Shown: positions 30,282 through 48,664 of the stretch, in pieces | Numbering within the stretch: position 1 is the stretch's first letter | How the letters are laid out: every line of letters begins with the position of its first letter | Assembly: GCA_019400425.1 (NCBI GenBank) | Contig: JAFREE010000060.1 | Location: forward strand, 1 to 64,000 | Length of the DNA: 64,000 nucleotides | DNA from: Hymenochaete sp. R1 | Lineage: Eukaryota; Basidiomycota; Agaricomycetes; Hymenochaetales; Hymenochaetaceae | Direction of reading: 5' to 3' | Program-made: the position numbers and the translations under genes | Notes under the pieces: model-generated | Told to the model about the DNA's origin: nothing | The model's database searches: none | What the model saw: the letters and a program-made list of their open reading frames with translations, nothing else

Positions 30282-32780
30282 TTATGCTACATAATCTGTA
30301 CTAGGTTTCTCGACTGTCAGATCCATCTCCTCTGAATCAATCTTTGTGCCCGCTTTATCCTCGAGAGCTCGGAGCATTGCTGCGTCAATATTCTTGATCG
30401 GGCCTTTGAACCAGTATCTACCACCGTATTTTGGAAATGCGTAGTACACTAGGGCCAATCCAAGGACTGCTCCTAAAACCACGATGGTATAATTCATTTC
30501 ATCAGGACTTGTCTTTGGAGTTGCCGGGAACATAACGATAATAGACGTGAACGACATCCAGGCGACCGCCAGGATCGCAACCGGCAGGCTCTGATAAACA
30601 CACCAACGATTCATGCCATTCTTGAACAATAACCAACTCTGATCACTCACAAATACTCTAAGTGTAAAGGGCCCTGGCCTGAAGTTGACTCTCGACATGA
30701 TCCTCGCAAGGATCGGGATCGAGTACGCTACATTTTGACCAGCAACTGCCAGTGCAAACACAGCTGTTATGGCTTGTGGCCCCACAAATGCCAATAATCC
30801 GAGGACCAACGGAGCTGCAGCGGCGATCCAAACGCCGTAAACGGGCGTCCTCGTATATGGGACCACGGTTGAAATGAGCCTGGAGAAAGGGAGGCCACCA
30901 TCCCTAGAAAATGCAAACGTTTGTCTTGACGAAGCGAGGAGCTGTTCATGGTTAAGTCAACACTAATTCGCCCATTTACAATAGACACGTTCTCACTATG
31001 CTTGACCCCATGCAGAACTGGACGAGAATGACGAGCGACCAAATAACAAGCGTCCCGCGCTTTCCGAGACTATTGAACAGGATCTTACACGGTATCAGCC
31101 ATCTTTGGGAGTCCAATTTTTTTTGAGGAACTAACCGTAGCGAAAGGCTGCCCTGCTGCATTGGAAATGATACCTTCAAGATCGGTGCCCATGTTGAAGG
31201 CGAGAACCATGTTAACGGCTAAAGGAGCATCAGCGTGTCAATAGCGAGTCAACTTGGATATTCAGGGCGTACCCCATCCGAACGCTCCACAGACAATTGC
31301 TGACGCAACGATAGAGAAGGGAACTGCTATACGGGCATTCGACGCTTCCTCGCTGATGTGGACTGGTGAGTCGTATACACCTGAGATTATTTCAGTGACC
31401 GTGATTCCGTGTCTATAAGCGTGCCAAAAGTACCTACACAATACCCATACAGGCGTTAAAAAACTCAAAACAAACGCATATCCATTCGGCCAGCCATTGA
31501 CTGTGGAACATACATACAACAGGTGAGAGAATGTTGTTGTTGTTATTCTCGCTCGTACTAACAATTATTGAAACCTCCCAGAGCAAACTTCGCGGAGTTT
31601 TTGAACTCGGGAGGTGTTGCAGCAGGCACAGCAACAATGACCGCCAGAAACAACCTGAAACGGTGTGAGCGCAGGGGACCCCCAGCCTTTGGCAGGCTCA
31701 CAGGATATTGAGAGTGATGTAGACTTTTTGCAGTCGAGCCATCACGCTGGTGGACAAGCTCGCAATTACAGCATGGCAGACCAAAGCTGCCGCATACACC
31801 CCACTAAAGAACGCTCATTAGTTCTGGATAGGCTAATGAAGAGACTAATGTCTCACTATGTCTGTCCCGTAGATGGGACAAAGCGCATGTCCGACCCAAT
31901 ACTGGCAGCAGCCATGATTTGAACGGCAAGCCCCCACTCAACGGACGCTACGCTAGCCACTAGCCCGATCGTATTCGCATCTACAACTCATTCATTCGAC
32001 AAAACTCTGGGACGGAGATCCCGGAAGACTCACAGCCAACCATCCAGGATAACAGCCGCCTCCACTTTGGCGGGGAATAAATAAAGGTCCAGTAGTACAG
32101 CCCGCCTGAAGTGGGCATGGCAGACCCGAGCTCGCCCATGGCGAGAGCCGTGTTGACTCCCATGATCGCGCACACTGCCCACTTTTCAGTCGTTGGTTGA
32201 CAGGGTGTTTTTTTTGTTCAGTGATCATCAAGTGCAGTCATCATGATTTGTGACTCACTCCCCAGACCATTGCAGACGTCCCTCCGTTCGGTATTGCGTA
32301 CACCAACACGGACCTACGATTCCAAAGCAAAATAAAAAATAAAATACCAAGGGTAGGTCAGCCTTTTCATCTCAGTGTTGTCCATGGTTCTGCAAGTCTC
32401 CCGGAGAACCGAAAGTTTTTTTCTTCTACATGGACTCACGAAAGTGAGGGCACGAGGCCCGTTATACTGAACGAAATACCGAACAACTCGAACTTGTTGA
32501 ACTGCCGCTTGAACTGTTACAGTGTTACAGCACATCATCGATCCAATTCAGCAAGGAAAAAAAGACCCAAACAGAGAAAGAAAGGCGTATTCGTTATTAG
32601 CTTCAAGGTCCAAAATACTAAATTTCGTGACATACTTCTTGTTTGTACCCGAGCTGGGCGAGGAGGACCTCATCCGGAGAGACGACCGAGCTAGCCTCCG
32701 AGTCGCTCGCCGCCGTCGCTACCGCCGCTTCGACCTTGACCTCGACATGGGTCGATGGATCCTGCGTCTTTGGATTCATC
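30282..32780 (-). CDS. Amino-acid/choline-type permease, APC superfamily
   Basis: Plasma-membrane or vacuolar permease of the fungal Bat1/Hnm1/Uga4 group of the APC superfamily. Substrate (GABA, choline or another amine or amino acid) cannot be decided. The start ATG 32780 gives a cytoplasmic acidic N-terminus (MNPKTQDPST...SDSEASS) leading into LAQLGYKQE, then FKRQFNKFELFGISFSITGLVPSL, the hallmark of this group. Later exons carry VNTALAMGELGSAMPTSGGLYYW (TM3 region), the PKWRRLLSWMVG loop, NARIAVPFSIVASAIVCGAFGWG, SRQTFAFSRDGGLPFS and PYTRTPVYGVW. The last exon holds four or more membrane segments and the RYWFKGPIKNI tail. Many short introns. Borders in the middle (about 30900-32200) were not all resolved. 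Expect about 12 membrane helices and roughly 540 residues. Confidence 0.85.
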
Positions 32781-33534
32781 TCAACTTTGGGTGTAAGTCA
32801 AGTCTGAGAGAGAAGGAGCAGAGGCTGTTGTTGTTGCTATTGGTATTGAGAGATCGAAAGGCGAGCGCGGGGAGTGGATAGATCGAGTCTGAGATTGAAG
32901 AACAGAAGAACAGAAAGACTAGAAATCCACTGGCACGCATTGATATTGATATTGATATCGATATATTGTAATGAATGACGATAAGGACACACTCTTTCTT
33001 CAGACATTCATTCGTACATTCATTTCCATTGGAGACAGCGTGAGTATCACGAGTGCTTTTACGAATCGTACCGTCTACTATTAATAGCGATCATAGTAGC
33101 AGTAGTAAGGGGTCGTCTGACCAGCCTGCTCTGGCACCATGAGTTAAGGCCAAGACTATAACTCTTATCTTGAGCTCACGCAGCTGCTTCTGAGGATTTA
33201 ATACGGGTAGCATTCGATGGATGAGAAGAGTCTGGAGTCCCGTTCTTCCGGGCCGTTGCGGTAGAAGAAAGGTGATCCGTTCAATTGCAGAAGAGAAGGA
33301 ATTCGATTGTTTGAATATTGAAGGGCCCGGGAACTCAAGATAAAGCGCAAGGGGCTTTACCCGTGGTATTCCGAATGCGATCGTTCGTAGATAGGCCGTA
33401 GAAGCGCAGGAATGAAACCTCTATATTGAAAGAGAGTTCCGGGCGTGCGGAAGGGATACAACTCGATAAAAGGACAAGAATAAAAAATAGATTAAACTAT
33501 CAAAACGAGGAGAAAAAAGAAAGTCAAAACGCGC
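32781..33534. other. Intergenic
   Basis: Upstream of the permease and downstream of Iws1, both on the minus strand. Contains a short ATTGAT/ATCGAT alternating stretch at about 32938-32967. No gene supported. Confidence 0.4.
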
Positions 33535-34893
33535 CTAAACCTTCTTCGGTGCATTCTTCATGAACATCCTCATCCTCTCCGCCGTCCTCTTCCGCCTCTC
33601 GATATCATTACTAACACTAGCCACGTTCTTCACGAGCCCCTGCTCCATCTTCGGCGCCATCCTGTACTCCCTGAACCCAGCCTGCGACGGAATCGCCACC
33701 ACCGACTTGTTCCTCTGCTCGCGCACCCGCCCGCTCTCGTCGAGCTGCGGCCGGGCGAGGATCGTGTTCAGACGCGGTCCGCGCACAAGCTCGCCTTGCT
33801 CGGCGATGGGGATGACTTTGTCGCGGGCGGAGGCGCTGCGTTTGATGATCGGCCGGGACCAGGCGGTGACGAGCGTCGCGGCCATCCGGGCGATGGGCTG
33901 GTGGACGCGCGTGCATTTGGTGTAGAAGAGGACGATGCGGCCTAGGCCGGATTCTTTGAGGGAGTTGGTGTCGATGTACATTTTTATGAGCTGTTCGAAG
34001 AAGAAGGTTTGGATGTTGAGGGCGGGAAGAGACCGGTCTGGAAGGGGTTCGAGCCATCGACGGACGCCCTCCAAGAGGTTGTTGTCCATGATGGACTGCG
34101 CAAGTGCGGATCTGGAGGTAGATACTATGAGATACGCGATAATTAGCGGATGGGAAACAATCAAACAGACTTTTGCAAGACTTCCTTCACGCGAGGAAGC
34201 AGCTTCAGTTTCGAGGTGGCCGGGAGCTTCTCTCGGTTGGCCTCGTCGTCCTCCGCCGCAGCACGTAGCATATCTTCTCTAAGTTGGTTGACTTCTTCAT
34301 CAGCCATGCGATCCAATTCTTCTTCATCGGCATCTTTCTTACGCTTCTTCGGGCGCTTGCTCTTCTTTGGCTTCGCAATAGCATCGATTTGCATCGCAAG
34401 TTGTATCTTGCGTGCTACATGGTCGAAATGTCTCCTTCCTTCAGTAGCAGTTTCAATGCGACATTCGAGTAGCACGTACCCTGCTCGGGATCCATATTCT
34501 CAAAATCTATATCTTCCGCCACGAGCTCCCTTCGCTTCCGCTTCTTCAGTGCAGGGAGCTCGTCGCCATCGCCATGTCTTTTGCCTTTCTTCTTTTTCTT
34601 CTTTCGTTGCTCTTGGACATAGTCATCGTCTCCAGACATCGCAGATTCTTCATCCTGGTGAAGGGGAGACGGGGAGGCGGGGACCCTCGAGCGCTCTTGC
34701 TGAAAATCTGAATCGTATTTTGCTTTCTGTAAGTACGCGCCTGAAACTAGAAACAAGTACACGCACCATCCTCCTCATCGGAAAGCTCGGAATCGGAGCC
34801 ACCGAAGATGGCCCTTTCAAGGCCCTCCTAAATGAAATGCATGGGAAAGCCTTTCATCTGGAAGTAGGCTGGCTTGCTCACATTGTTAGCCAT
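33535..34893 (-). CDS. SPN1: Transcription elongation factor Iws1/Spn1
   Basis: Nuclear factor that binds Spt6 and RNA polymerase II and acts in elongation and histone handling. The start at 34893 gives MANN, joined by a short intron to EGLERAIFGGSDSELSDEED, an acidic N-terminal motif of the family. The next exons are acidic and basic linkers (YDSDFQQERSR, KKKKKKGKRH, KKRKRRELVAEDIDFENMDPEQ). Then comes GRRHFDHVARKIQLAMQ and a lysine-rich stretch. The conserved TFIIS N-terminal-like domain follows: AQSIMDNNLLEGVRRWLEPLPDRSLPALNIQ...LIKMYIDTNSLKESGLGRIVLFYTKCTRVHQPIARMAATLVTAWSRPI. The C-terminus has the short basic KRSASARD and ERMRMFMKNAPKKV segments. Five exons were traced. Family identity is firm. 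Confidence 0.9.
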
Positions 34894-36088
34894 GTTCGAA
34901 GGTAGCGGGCTTAAGGTCAAAGTTCTTGTTCAAGTTGCAGTTGGACCGCAGGTGCAAGCGCAAGTGCGGAAGCGGGAAGGCACGCTGATCCGACCTTATT
35001 ATGTAATTTGAAGAACTTCCCACGACTTGAAGACTTAGAATATTCAGTTGACTTGACCATTCCGTGCATTTATACTGCACAATCCAGCATGCTTGACGGG
35101 TGAGTAAGATAAGTATCGATTCTTACCAGTAGTGACTGCCACTACAGTGCATGATCATAGAAGTCCCCAAGCACTTGTCTTAATGGAGTGGTTATAACTT
35201 TGTATCTACTAATACTATCCACATACATGCAGGGTTCGGAAGGGTAGGCAGGTCTTGCCGAGTATCCATGACTCGAGGCATCGATGAGATTCCAAAAAGC
35301 CAGGTGTCGGTAATCGCGTGTTGCGCTGCATGCAAGTGAGCACGGTGACGGGGTGCAATATATTTCTTTTGCTGTCATTCTCATGAATTCGCCAGCACAA
35401 GCAGTCCCCCTTTATTTCAAGTCGATGAAGGATTTCTACGATGCAGTATTCCATGTCATACTGAGGTTCTCCTTCTTTTCTAGAAAAGAAAGGGTTGCAT
35501 AGATACATCCATGTATGTTGTGAGGTGCACTGTGAGCTGGCTTAGCTATAGTGAATGCGGCAGCCGAAGTAGATGGAGAGGAGATGGTCGAATGCGGGGA
35601 TGGTATAATTACGTAATGATAAATGATATGATGAGCATGAGCCATGACGACTTCGGAGGACCTGTTCGGCGCGCCGAAAGACAACAGACGACAAATCATC
35701 CACATCCCTGACCGCAGTCCAGAAATAATAACACAAAAAATAATAATACTAATAATAAAATAAAAAAGAGAAAGCTGTAGGGTTTGCAGTGTGCTATTTG
35801 ATGACGAGTCGCGTATTTACGAATATATTTTTAGGTACACAAATGAATTGAATTGCAAAGCAAAGAGGGAAAGGGCGCTCGCCGTGAGTGAGTTGAGTTG
35901 TGAGTTGAGGATTGCCGATGGAAAGTCCGTCGTCGGCTATTCTCCTCCGGCCCTTCCTCTCTTCCTCTCATCCACCCTCTTCGTCAATTCGTCAAAAAGG
36001 CCTCTTGCTTCTCGTCTTCCGTCGCTCTTTCCTAACTTTCCCCCTCAATTAATCCCCCTCTACGCTGCTCGCCGACTCGTCCTCGACG
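34894..36088. promoter_or_regulatory. Divergent intergenic region (Iws1 / F-box-like gene)
   Basis: About 1.2 kb between two divergent starts. Contains an A/T-rich AATAATAAT tract (about 35726-35768) and a pyrimidine-rich run leading into the gene at 36089. No coding exon supported. Promoters of both genes are expected here. Confidence 0.4.
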
Positions 36089-38217
36089 ATGTCGGTCGCT
36101 GTCCAAACAGTCACCGTCCATCATACTCCAGCTGCCGGCGCATCATCGATTCCTTTGCCTCGCTCAGAGCACGCTGCAGACGACGAACTCAGAGAACTCA
36201 GGTCCCTCCACGCCTTTCCTCGACGAGCTACCCCTTCTTTCACTCTCGCCGGGGGTCGCCCACAACCCCGCATTTCAACGACATCGACGCCACCGACCCG
36301 CTCGTACAGGCAGAGTTTCATCACAAGCGCACGTTCGACCGCCCTAGCCGCGGTTTGCTCCGATTGCAAAATCCTGGCCTGCCTGCTCGATTTTCTCGCT
36401 TGGACCGACTTCCGAGCTTTGAATGCAATCTCTCGCGCGATCAGACGCGTCTTTCTCGACGCGTCCGTTAAGCATACCGTCTTTGCACGGTTCATCCCGG
36501 GTTTCCGTTCAGCTTTGAAATGGAAAGACAACAGGCTTTGGGAGGACACAATTAGACTTGACTATGCAGATCTCGGTCAATTGGGTGAGTCACCGATTCC
36601 CTCATCCTCTCTACTCGGTAGCTAATCCATCCATTTCTGCGTAAAAATTTTACCCTATAGTCACCTCATTGGACACTCAACTTCACCGCTACCCAATGCA
36701 TGCCCTATCCGTGTTGTCAAATGACCTTCCGACGTGGGAGCAAATGCAGACTACCAAGCGACTCCAATCGCTTGCCCGAATCCATTCCCGCGCTGTTTTG
36801 TACATACAAAATCTTGTCCACAGTAGTTCTCAGGCGGGCCCATCGGATTTGGAAGGTTTTCAGCCACGGGCGACGTCATCCGCCTCGTTGACTAATCTTC
36901 GAGAATTGACATTCCCAGCGCCTCTTTCATACCCCGACGTCGCGCAGAGATCAATGGACGTTCGTCCTCAAAGCGTTAGTAGTCCTCCATCAATCCGCTG
37001 CTCGCCCGGCCTCCGGCAATCACCCTCTACTTCAAGTCTGCTTCTTCTGGGATCCAAGGGTCGGAAGAAGCACAGTAGGCAGTTTTCTGAAAGCACCATG
37101 TCCGAACCATCTCTACCGCCAAAGCCGAAACGTGACCGAACGTCCTCTCGCCTTTCAATTTTCGGTGGAAACGCGTCGCCATTACCGCAGCCCGCAACTG
37201 AGCCCAAGTCGTTACGTGTTTATTCTGGTAGCTGGCGGTCATCCTACTACGCACCGCCCCTACCTGACAAGCAAGTATTGAAGCCACCAAAGCGGCGATT
37301 CGCATCCTCAAGATATTCCCACTCCTCATCGTCTCTGGGAAGTTCTGGTTCGCCAGCGCCAAGTAGGCAAGCTCTGACTCCAACGAGTGCCAACTCGCTA
37401 CACGATCTCCCTGCAGCGGCTAAGCGTACTCGTGCCCCTATTTTACGTGTCTTTGTGCCCTGCTCAACCTTCACCAACGATGTCGTGACAGCCTGCGAGG
37501 ATCAACTCATCGAAGGTGGACTCTGGGACAACCTATCAGTCGGAGACGTCGTCTGCAACTTCGGCTACGTGCCCCTCGTTGACGAATCTCAGGAATCTTC
37601 TGCGGTCGATAATAGGGATCAGAGACGCTGGCTCGTCTTCACAGGGGACCAACTCGCCATCTACCACCCAACTCAACCGCCACCCATCGCAGGCTCGCTA
37701 AGCCTTAGCCTCCCCTCCCCCTTTTACTATGCCCACATCCTCCCGACGTTCGTCAACCCGCGCCTGCGGCTCACGCTCCCGGCGTTCCGAGCGCACTTTT
37801 CGTTGATGCCGCTCACAACGACGATCGCGACGCACCGTTCGCCGAGCGGTTTCGCGAGGGTGAAGACGCACGCGTGGCTGGCGAGCTTGGATGCGACACA
37901 TGCGTATGTGGCGCCGCCAGAGGTGATGAATCCCGGTTGGGTGGGGGAGTGGGTGTTGCAGGGAGAGGGGACGCCTGAGGGTTTGGTTGCGCTGCAGAAG
38001 GCGCTGAGGGGTGGGCAGGAGACGGAGTGCGAGTATGAGATTGTGGTTGAGAAGAGCGGGAATGGAAAACTTTGGCTCAAGTACGTGGCTTGAACTCCTC
38101 TTCTGACAATCTCAAGCTAACGCGATAGTTTTTTCTTCCCCTTTTGATGAACAGGATGCTCACGCCACCCGCCCAAGACAGGTTATCTCAAGACAGTTTG
38201 GACTTTAGGCAATAGCT
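36089..38217 (+). CDS. F-box-like domain protein, basidiomycete hypothetical
   Basis: Three exons (36089-36584, 36661-38080, 38155-38217), about 659 residues. Residues about 90-150 (ILACLLDFLAWTDFRALNAISRAIRRVFLDASVKHTVFARFI) resemble an F-box-like helix bundle, which in other proteins binds Skp1 of SCF ubiquitin ligases. The middle is disordered and Ser/Pro/Arg-rich, with several SP and RxxS patches. The C-terminal third is folded: RVFVPCSTF...CEDQLIEGGLWDNLSVGDVVCNFGYVP, WLVFTGDQLAIYHPTQPPP and a final KSGNGKLWLKMLTPPAQDR. Ending in the second exon is possible (stop after KYVA), but the GTACGT donor and a good acceptor favour the third exon. No specific function recognised. Confidence 0.7.
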
Positions 38218-39241
38218 CATAGACAAGACACTCTATCCTATCTTTTTTTCACGGACATTTTCACCATCATCCACCTCAAAATCTCCTACAAATCTTTCTG
38301 CGCTGGGAAACATTCATTAAGCTATTCTACCGTGTACTGTCTCCTTTCTCTTCGTTCTGATGAACCATGCCCCTTCGCCACAATTTTCCCCCATATTTTC
38401 GGGTAATGGCCTGTCTCGTCTCGTCTCGTCTTCATCTCTCACATTCTCATGCCCCCATTAACACTGAAAATGACACTCACATCTCATGTCTCGCATCATT
38501 CCTCTCTCCTGTCTCCATTTCTTCACTTATCTCTTCAGCACACTCATATCAGCCTTCAGACTCCCCTCACGTTGCATACCTCGTCCTTTCTCCTTCCAAT
38601 TTCTTCCCATTTTGTTTCATTTCATTTCATCCTCTTCTTTCCCTGGCTTTTTACCTTCTTTCCTTTTTTGACACACGGGACTGTGCTTGTACACGAATAG
38701 GGCCCCATTTCTCATATCTTCCCGTTCCCCATTGGACGTTCATCTCGCAGCTGAGGCTAAATCATAATCTTATTTCTCCTGTATATAGTTTTTTTTTGGT
38801 CGAAGTAATACAGATTTCGTATTCTTTTTGCTTTCGTGTGGGTCGTTTGGGGAAGGCTTGGTTTAGCTGGGTGGTGTACAGAGTTGTGGAAGTATAATTT
38901 GGTATCGGAATTGGCTGTTGAAAAGTTGTGGTCGGCCACTTTTTTTCTGGCCCAAGTGCTTCCAAGAGCAGGGAGTTGTCCGCGTTTATCGGAATACCAT
39001 CTTTGGAAACACGGAAACGTCCGGCCACCGTGTCGATCTCATCGTTGTCTCCCGCCCCCGTCTCCAAAAATTCCAAGAACTTTCTTTCTTTCGACAAACG
39101 AACGAATAACGAGGAAATCCCTTCCCTTTCATTCTCCTCCTGAGCTTTGCCCGAAATTCCTTTGAAGAGGGAAAAAAAATCGAACCCGAACCCTCTCGTT
39201 TTGCTATCGAATAGCTTGTATAGCTCTCATTTACGTACATC
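38218..39241. other. Intergenic, T/C-rich
   Basis: Pyrimidine-rich sequence with short open frames of low-complexity composition. No gene supported. It includes the 3' region of the F-box-like gene and the promoter of the Nop15 gene. Confidence 0.4.
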
Positions 39242-40705
39242 ATGGCGTCGATTCAACGTCCACCCAAGAAGTCGACTGCTACTACCACTACGAAAAAGTC
39301 GAAGACGGATACCTCGACGGAGCCGGTTATTCCTGCACCCACACCTACACCTGTTGCAGAGAAGAAGAAGGACGCTCGAAAAGTGAACGTGGCAAAGGGA
39401 AAGAGGAAAAGCGATTTGATCGAGAATGATGGTGACGAGAATGCGCGTGTGGAGGAACACGGTGTTGGGGGCGGGGAGGAGAAGGTGGTGAAGAAGAAGA
39501 AGGCGAAGAAGGCGGACAAGAATAAGGACGAGGTCGTGGATAAAGGGAAAGAGGTCGCGAGCGTCGTTGAAGAAGGAATCGCATTGGTTGAGGATAGTGC
39601 GGGATCGAAGGTGAAGAAAGGGAAGAAAGCGGGCGAGGAAGAAGTGAAGGATGGTGGGAAGAAGAAGGATGAAGAGAAGGCGACGAAAGAAAAGGAAAAA
39701 CAGACATCCAAAGCGACCGCAAGGACGAAGTCGAAGTCGCGGTCGAAGAAACTGCCCACACCGCCTCCAGAAATCTCCGAAGCCGAAAGTGAAAACGGCA
39801 ACAACGACGAAGAGGCAGAAAACGATTCGCCCGTCAAATTGGATGAAGAAGCTGGGAGCAGCGGTTCGGAAGACGGAGATGAGGACGAAATGCTACATGG
39901 ATTCACGTCCGGCGAGGACTCATCGGACGAGGATGACGATGGCGTCGACGCTGCACCATTGGATGTTGGGAAACTCCCGACTGTTGCAAAAGATGACGAA
40001 AGTGTAAAAAGAAAGTTGGAGAGGGCGAAAAAGCAACGAGTACGTTCTCCTTCCACCATCTACAATCCTCACCGACCCCCGCTCACCCACTCTCTTTTTA
40101 CTCTCAAAAGACCGACGAACGCGGTGTCCTCTACATCGGCCACATCCCGCATGGCTTCTACGAAGACCAAATGCGCGCCTACTTCTCCCAATTCGGCGAC
40201 GTCACCCGCCTCCGTCTCTCCCGCAACAAGCGCACCGGCAAGTCGAAGCACTACGGCTTCATCGAGTTCGCGAACGCGGGCGTCGCGCAGATCGTGCAGG
40301 AGACGATGGATAATTATCTGTTGATGGGGCATATATTGAAGTGTGAGACCGTGCCGAAGGAGGAGGTGCATGCGAAGTTGTGGGTTGGGGCGAATCGGCG
40401 GTATAGGAAAGTCCCAGTGGTGAGGAAGGCGAGGAAGGAGCATAATAAGGTATGTGGTGACTTATTTTTTGAATGAGCTGGTTTTGACACGCTGGGTTCA
40501 AGTCTCGGACGGACGTAGAGAAGAAGAAAGTCGAAAGGCGGCTGATGAAAAGGCAAGCAGAAAAAAAGCGGAAGTTGAAGGAAGCTGGGATTGACTACGA
40601 GTTTGGAGATGTATCATATGTGAGTACGATTTGGAGTGTCGTATTTTTGTCCTTCATTCATCATTGCCATAGGTAAAAAGATCAAGAGCGAGCAATGAGG
40701 CATGA
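39242..40705 (+). CDS. NOP15: Nucleolar RNA-binding ribosome biogenesis factor Nop15 (NIFK-like)
   Basis: Nucleolar protein with one RRM, needed in yeast for 60S subunit maturation (ITS2 processing). Four exons: 39242-40039, 40111-40449, 40503-40619, 40673-40705, about 428 residues. Exon 1 encodes a long lysine- and acid-rich disordered N-terminus. Exon 2 begins TDERGVLYIGHIPHGFYEDQMRAYFSQFGDVTRLRLSRNKRTGKSKHYGFIEF, giving RNP2 (LYIGHI) and RNP1 (KHYGFIEF), and continues to NYLLMGHILKCETVP and LWVGANRRYRKVP, family-specific for Nop15/NIFK. The C-terminal exons are basic (KKKVERRLMKRQAEKKRKLKEAGIDYEF). The extended acidic N-terminus makes it roughly twice yeast Nop15 (about 220 residues). Confidence 0.9.
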
Positions 40706-40909
40706 ATTGGGTCTTGTCCCCTTTTCATTTTTTTCACGCTCTCAAACGCCTCACTCTTCTCGTTCATCGAAAAATGTGAATATGAAATGCCATCTATCCA
40801 TGTCAAACCAATCTCCAAGGATAAAACGAACAGCAAATAGCAGCAAAGCTCTATGGGTAAGGAATGAAAAAGCAAAATCAATAGCTTCATGTCAGATATA
40901 GGGTACGTC

Positions 40910-42220
40910 TCACTGACTTTCGTCAGAGGTAGACTCCTGCTGAGGAAGGGTATTAAGGGGTGGCGCCGGCACCTGAGTCTGCTCCCATCCACTCTTCATC
41001 TCCCACTCGCTCACCCCAACCTTCGCCCCCAACTCAATCCACCTCTTCCTCATACACTCCCTCCTCTCCTCACACATCCCCACAAGCACCGGCCAATACC
41101 TCTCATGCTCATACTTGAACTCGCGTTCCCCATTCCACCAGCGCTGCATCACCTGGTCACGCGCGAATATGCCGTCATCGAACACGTGCGGATTGAACTT
41201 GATCTTTTCGCGCGTGACGGGGTCGACGAAGGGGAGGATGAGCTTGAAGAAGGCGTTAACGAGGAAGGGGACGTTGATGATGAGGGCGAGGCCGAGACGT
41301 TCGGGGTAGTGCGATTGAATGATGTGGAGCATTTGGCGGGCGGTGGCGAGGGAAGGGTTCTTCGCCTTGTCGGCGAAGTTGATGAGCAAGTCGAGGGATC
41401 TGATATAGTGCAAGCAACAACCATGGCGGCACAGCGAAGGAGAGAAAAAATGAGAGTCGATTCGAGCGTTTACGTGTGTTAAAGAGAAAGAGAAAGGACG
41501 GACTCAACACCAGGACCCATCAGATCAATACTTCGCTCAAGCATCCAAACCGCGAACCGGAGCTGTGACTGGGGCTCGTCGGTGTTCTGTCTGCTCGGGA
41601 TCATGTAAAATGCGGGTCTGCCCTTCTTGTCGAAGCCGTACAGGATCTCTTTGCCGGTCACCGCCTGTACAAGAAAATAAAGCATTGTCATAGCAGTAAT
41701 CCGCCAGAGACCGCAATCAATGACATAAAATGAATAATGGCAGTGAGCGATGACAGACGACCCGACGACGGACCTCAGGCTCGATGTTCTCAGCTGACAA
41801 GGCACCGGTGTAGAAACCATATTCGCGCCTCCACTTGAGTGTGTCCTCGATGCGGTGCTTTGCAGTTGACAGATCCCATTTTGACGCACGCAAATACCTG
41901 AGTGCGAAGACTTTTGAGTTCAAACTCTACGTGATCGAATGTTGACGAGAAAGCTACCTCAAGATACACTCGTTGGACTGCAAAAAAAGACGGTTCGGTC
42001 AATTAGGCTGAACTACAGTTTTCTTTTAGCTTTGACTCACTAACCACATTTTCTCGTCGTCCGTGAGTTCGGCATTGTCCTCTTTGGGCAGCTTGTACTC
42101 CGGGTCAGCAAAATGCGACAGGACTTGCAAGCGCTTTGCCTCCTGAGCCTCAGACAACTCTGCCTCTTTGAGCTTTTCATTTTCTGGGATTAAGGGAACG
42201 GGGAGGGGAGCAAAGGACAT
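40910..42220 (-). CDS. Sec14-domain (CRAL-TRIO) lipid transfer protein
   Basis: Phosphatidylinositol/phosphatidylcholine transfer-type protein. The likely start is ATG 42220 (MSFAPLPVPLIPENEKLKEAE); an in-frame ATG at 42358 would add 46 residues. The CRAL-TRIO N-terminal helices read CILRYLRASKWDLSTAKHRIEDTLKWRREYGF. The lipid-binding core continues AVTGKEILYGFDKKGRPAFYMIPSRQNTDEPQSQLRFAVWMLERSIDLMGPGV, SLDLLINFADKAKNPSLATARQMLHIIQSHYPERLGLALIINVPFLVNAFFKLILPFVDPVTREKIKF, all strongly typical. The C-terminal tail holds RYWPVLVGMC and a Ser/Pro-rich end. Several short introns. It resembles yeast Csr1/Pdr16-like members more than Sec14 itself, but I cannot separate them further. Confidence 0.87.
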
Positions 42221-42493
42221 GAGAGTGAACCAGCGAGCAGCGACCTCGATCCAATCAATCTGAAGGTGGCTGCTTGTGCTTGAGCTCGGGAGTCTCGGGC
42301 CAGTTTCCCCGATGATCACGAGACCCGCATGACTACCAAATTTAGTAATGGATCTCATGAGACTCTTGCCCCCTCTTTCCCCCTCTGATTCTTCACTTGA
42401 CTTGACTTCATTCTTTGACTTCCTCCACCCGCACGACCGTTCAACGTCGCGAAAGAGTCTTGTTATCGTGTAAATTCATCGTTGGGTGCCGCC

Positions 42494-45950
<3,457 letters not shown>

Positions 45951-46617
45951 TTGTGTCCGCTTCATTCTACCTCGACAAAAGTCCCCCTTCTCGCCTCTTC
46001 GTGTTCTACTTATCCGTCAACTCGCCTGATTTTCTCCGTTTCGTTCCTTCTCGTCTTGCGCCTTATTCCTATAGCATAAATAAACTTTGTGTGTTTTTTG
46101 TTTCGTGTGCGCCCACGTTACTCAGCATACAACCTCCCTTTTCTCGGACTCTGACTCTAGGGAAATCTATAATGTACATCTGTTGTCATTTTGATCCAAC
46201 CAGCCTCCACTCGACTTCGATTCGTTCTTATCCTCCTCCCCCTCCTCCTTTTATTTCGCCTCTTTTTTTCAAACATGCTTTGCTTTTCACTTTGGTCCTA
46301 CTTCGTTTTTTTTCTGCTAGGGAAGCGTGTACGAAATGTATATGTCTAATCCTGATAATTATGATATTGTGCCGTTTATGTTTGATTTGTACTGAGTATA
46401 TGCAGACTCGTAGATCTTGATCTTCACTACGGAAAGTATGACCGTTTTGGAATTAGAAAGGGGCCTCAACTTGCGCCTCGAGTCCAAGGAACAACTCGAA
46501 GATTCAGAAGAAGTCGACAGACGCGACGTCCTTTGTTTCATTCTACTCTCACGTCGTTGACGCACTCGACCTAAACCTCGTCTCATTATCGTACCTTCGA
46601 GCTTATTAACAACAGAA
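45951..46617. other. Intergenic, pyrimidine-rich
   Basis: 3' region of the HECT ligase followed by the promoter of the next plus-strand gene. T/C-rich, with no gene supported. Confidence 0.4.

Positions 46618-48664
<2,047 letters not shown>

Noticed and set aside
39253..40059. 268-residue Ser/Phe-rich open frame antisense to the Nop15 gene
   Set aside because: It is the complement of Lys/Glu codons (AAG/GAG read as CTT/CTC), giving poly-Ser/Phe. No independent evidence for a gene.
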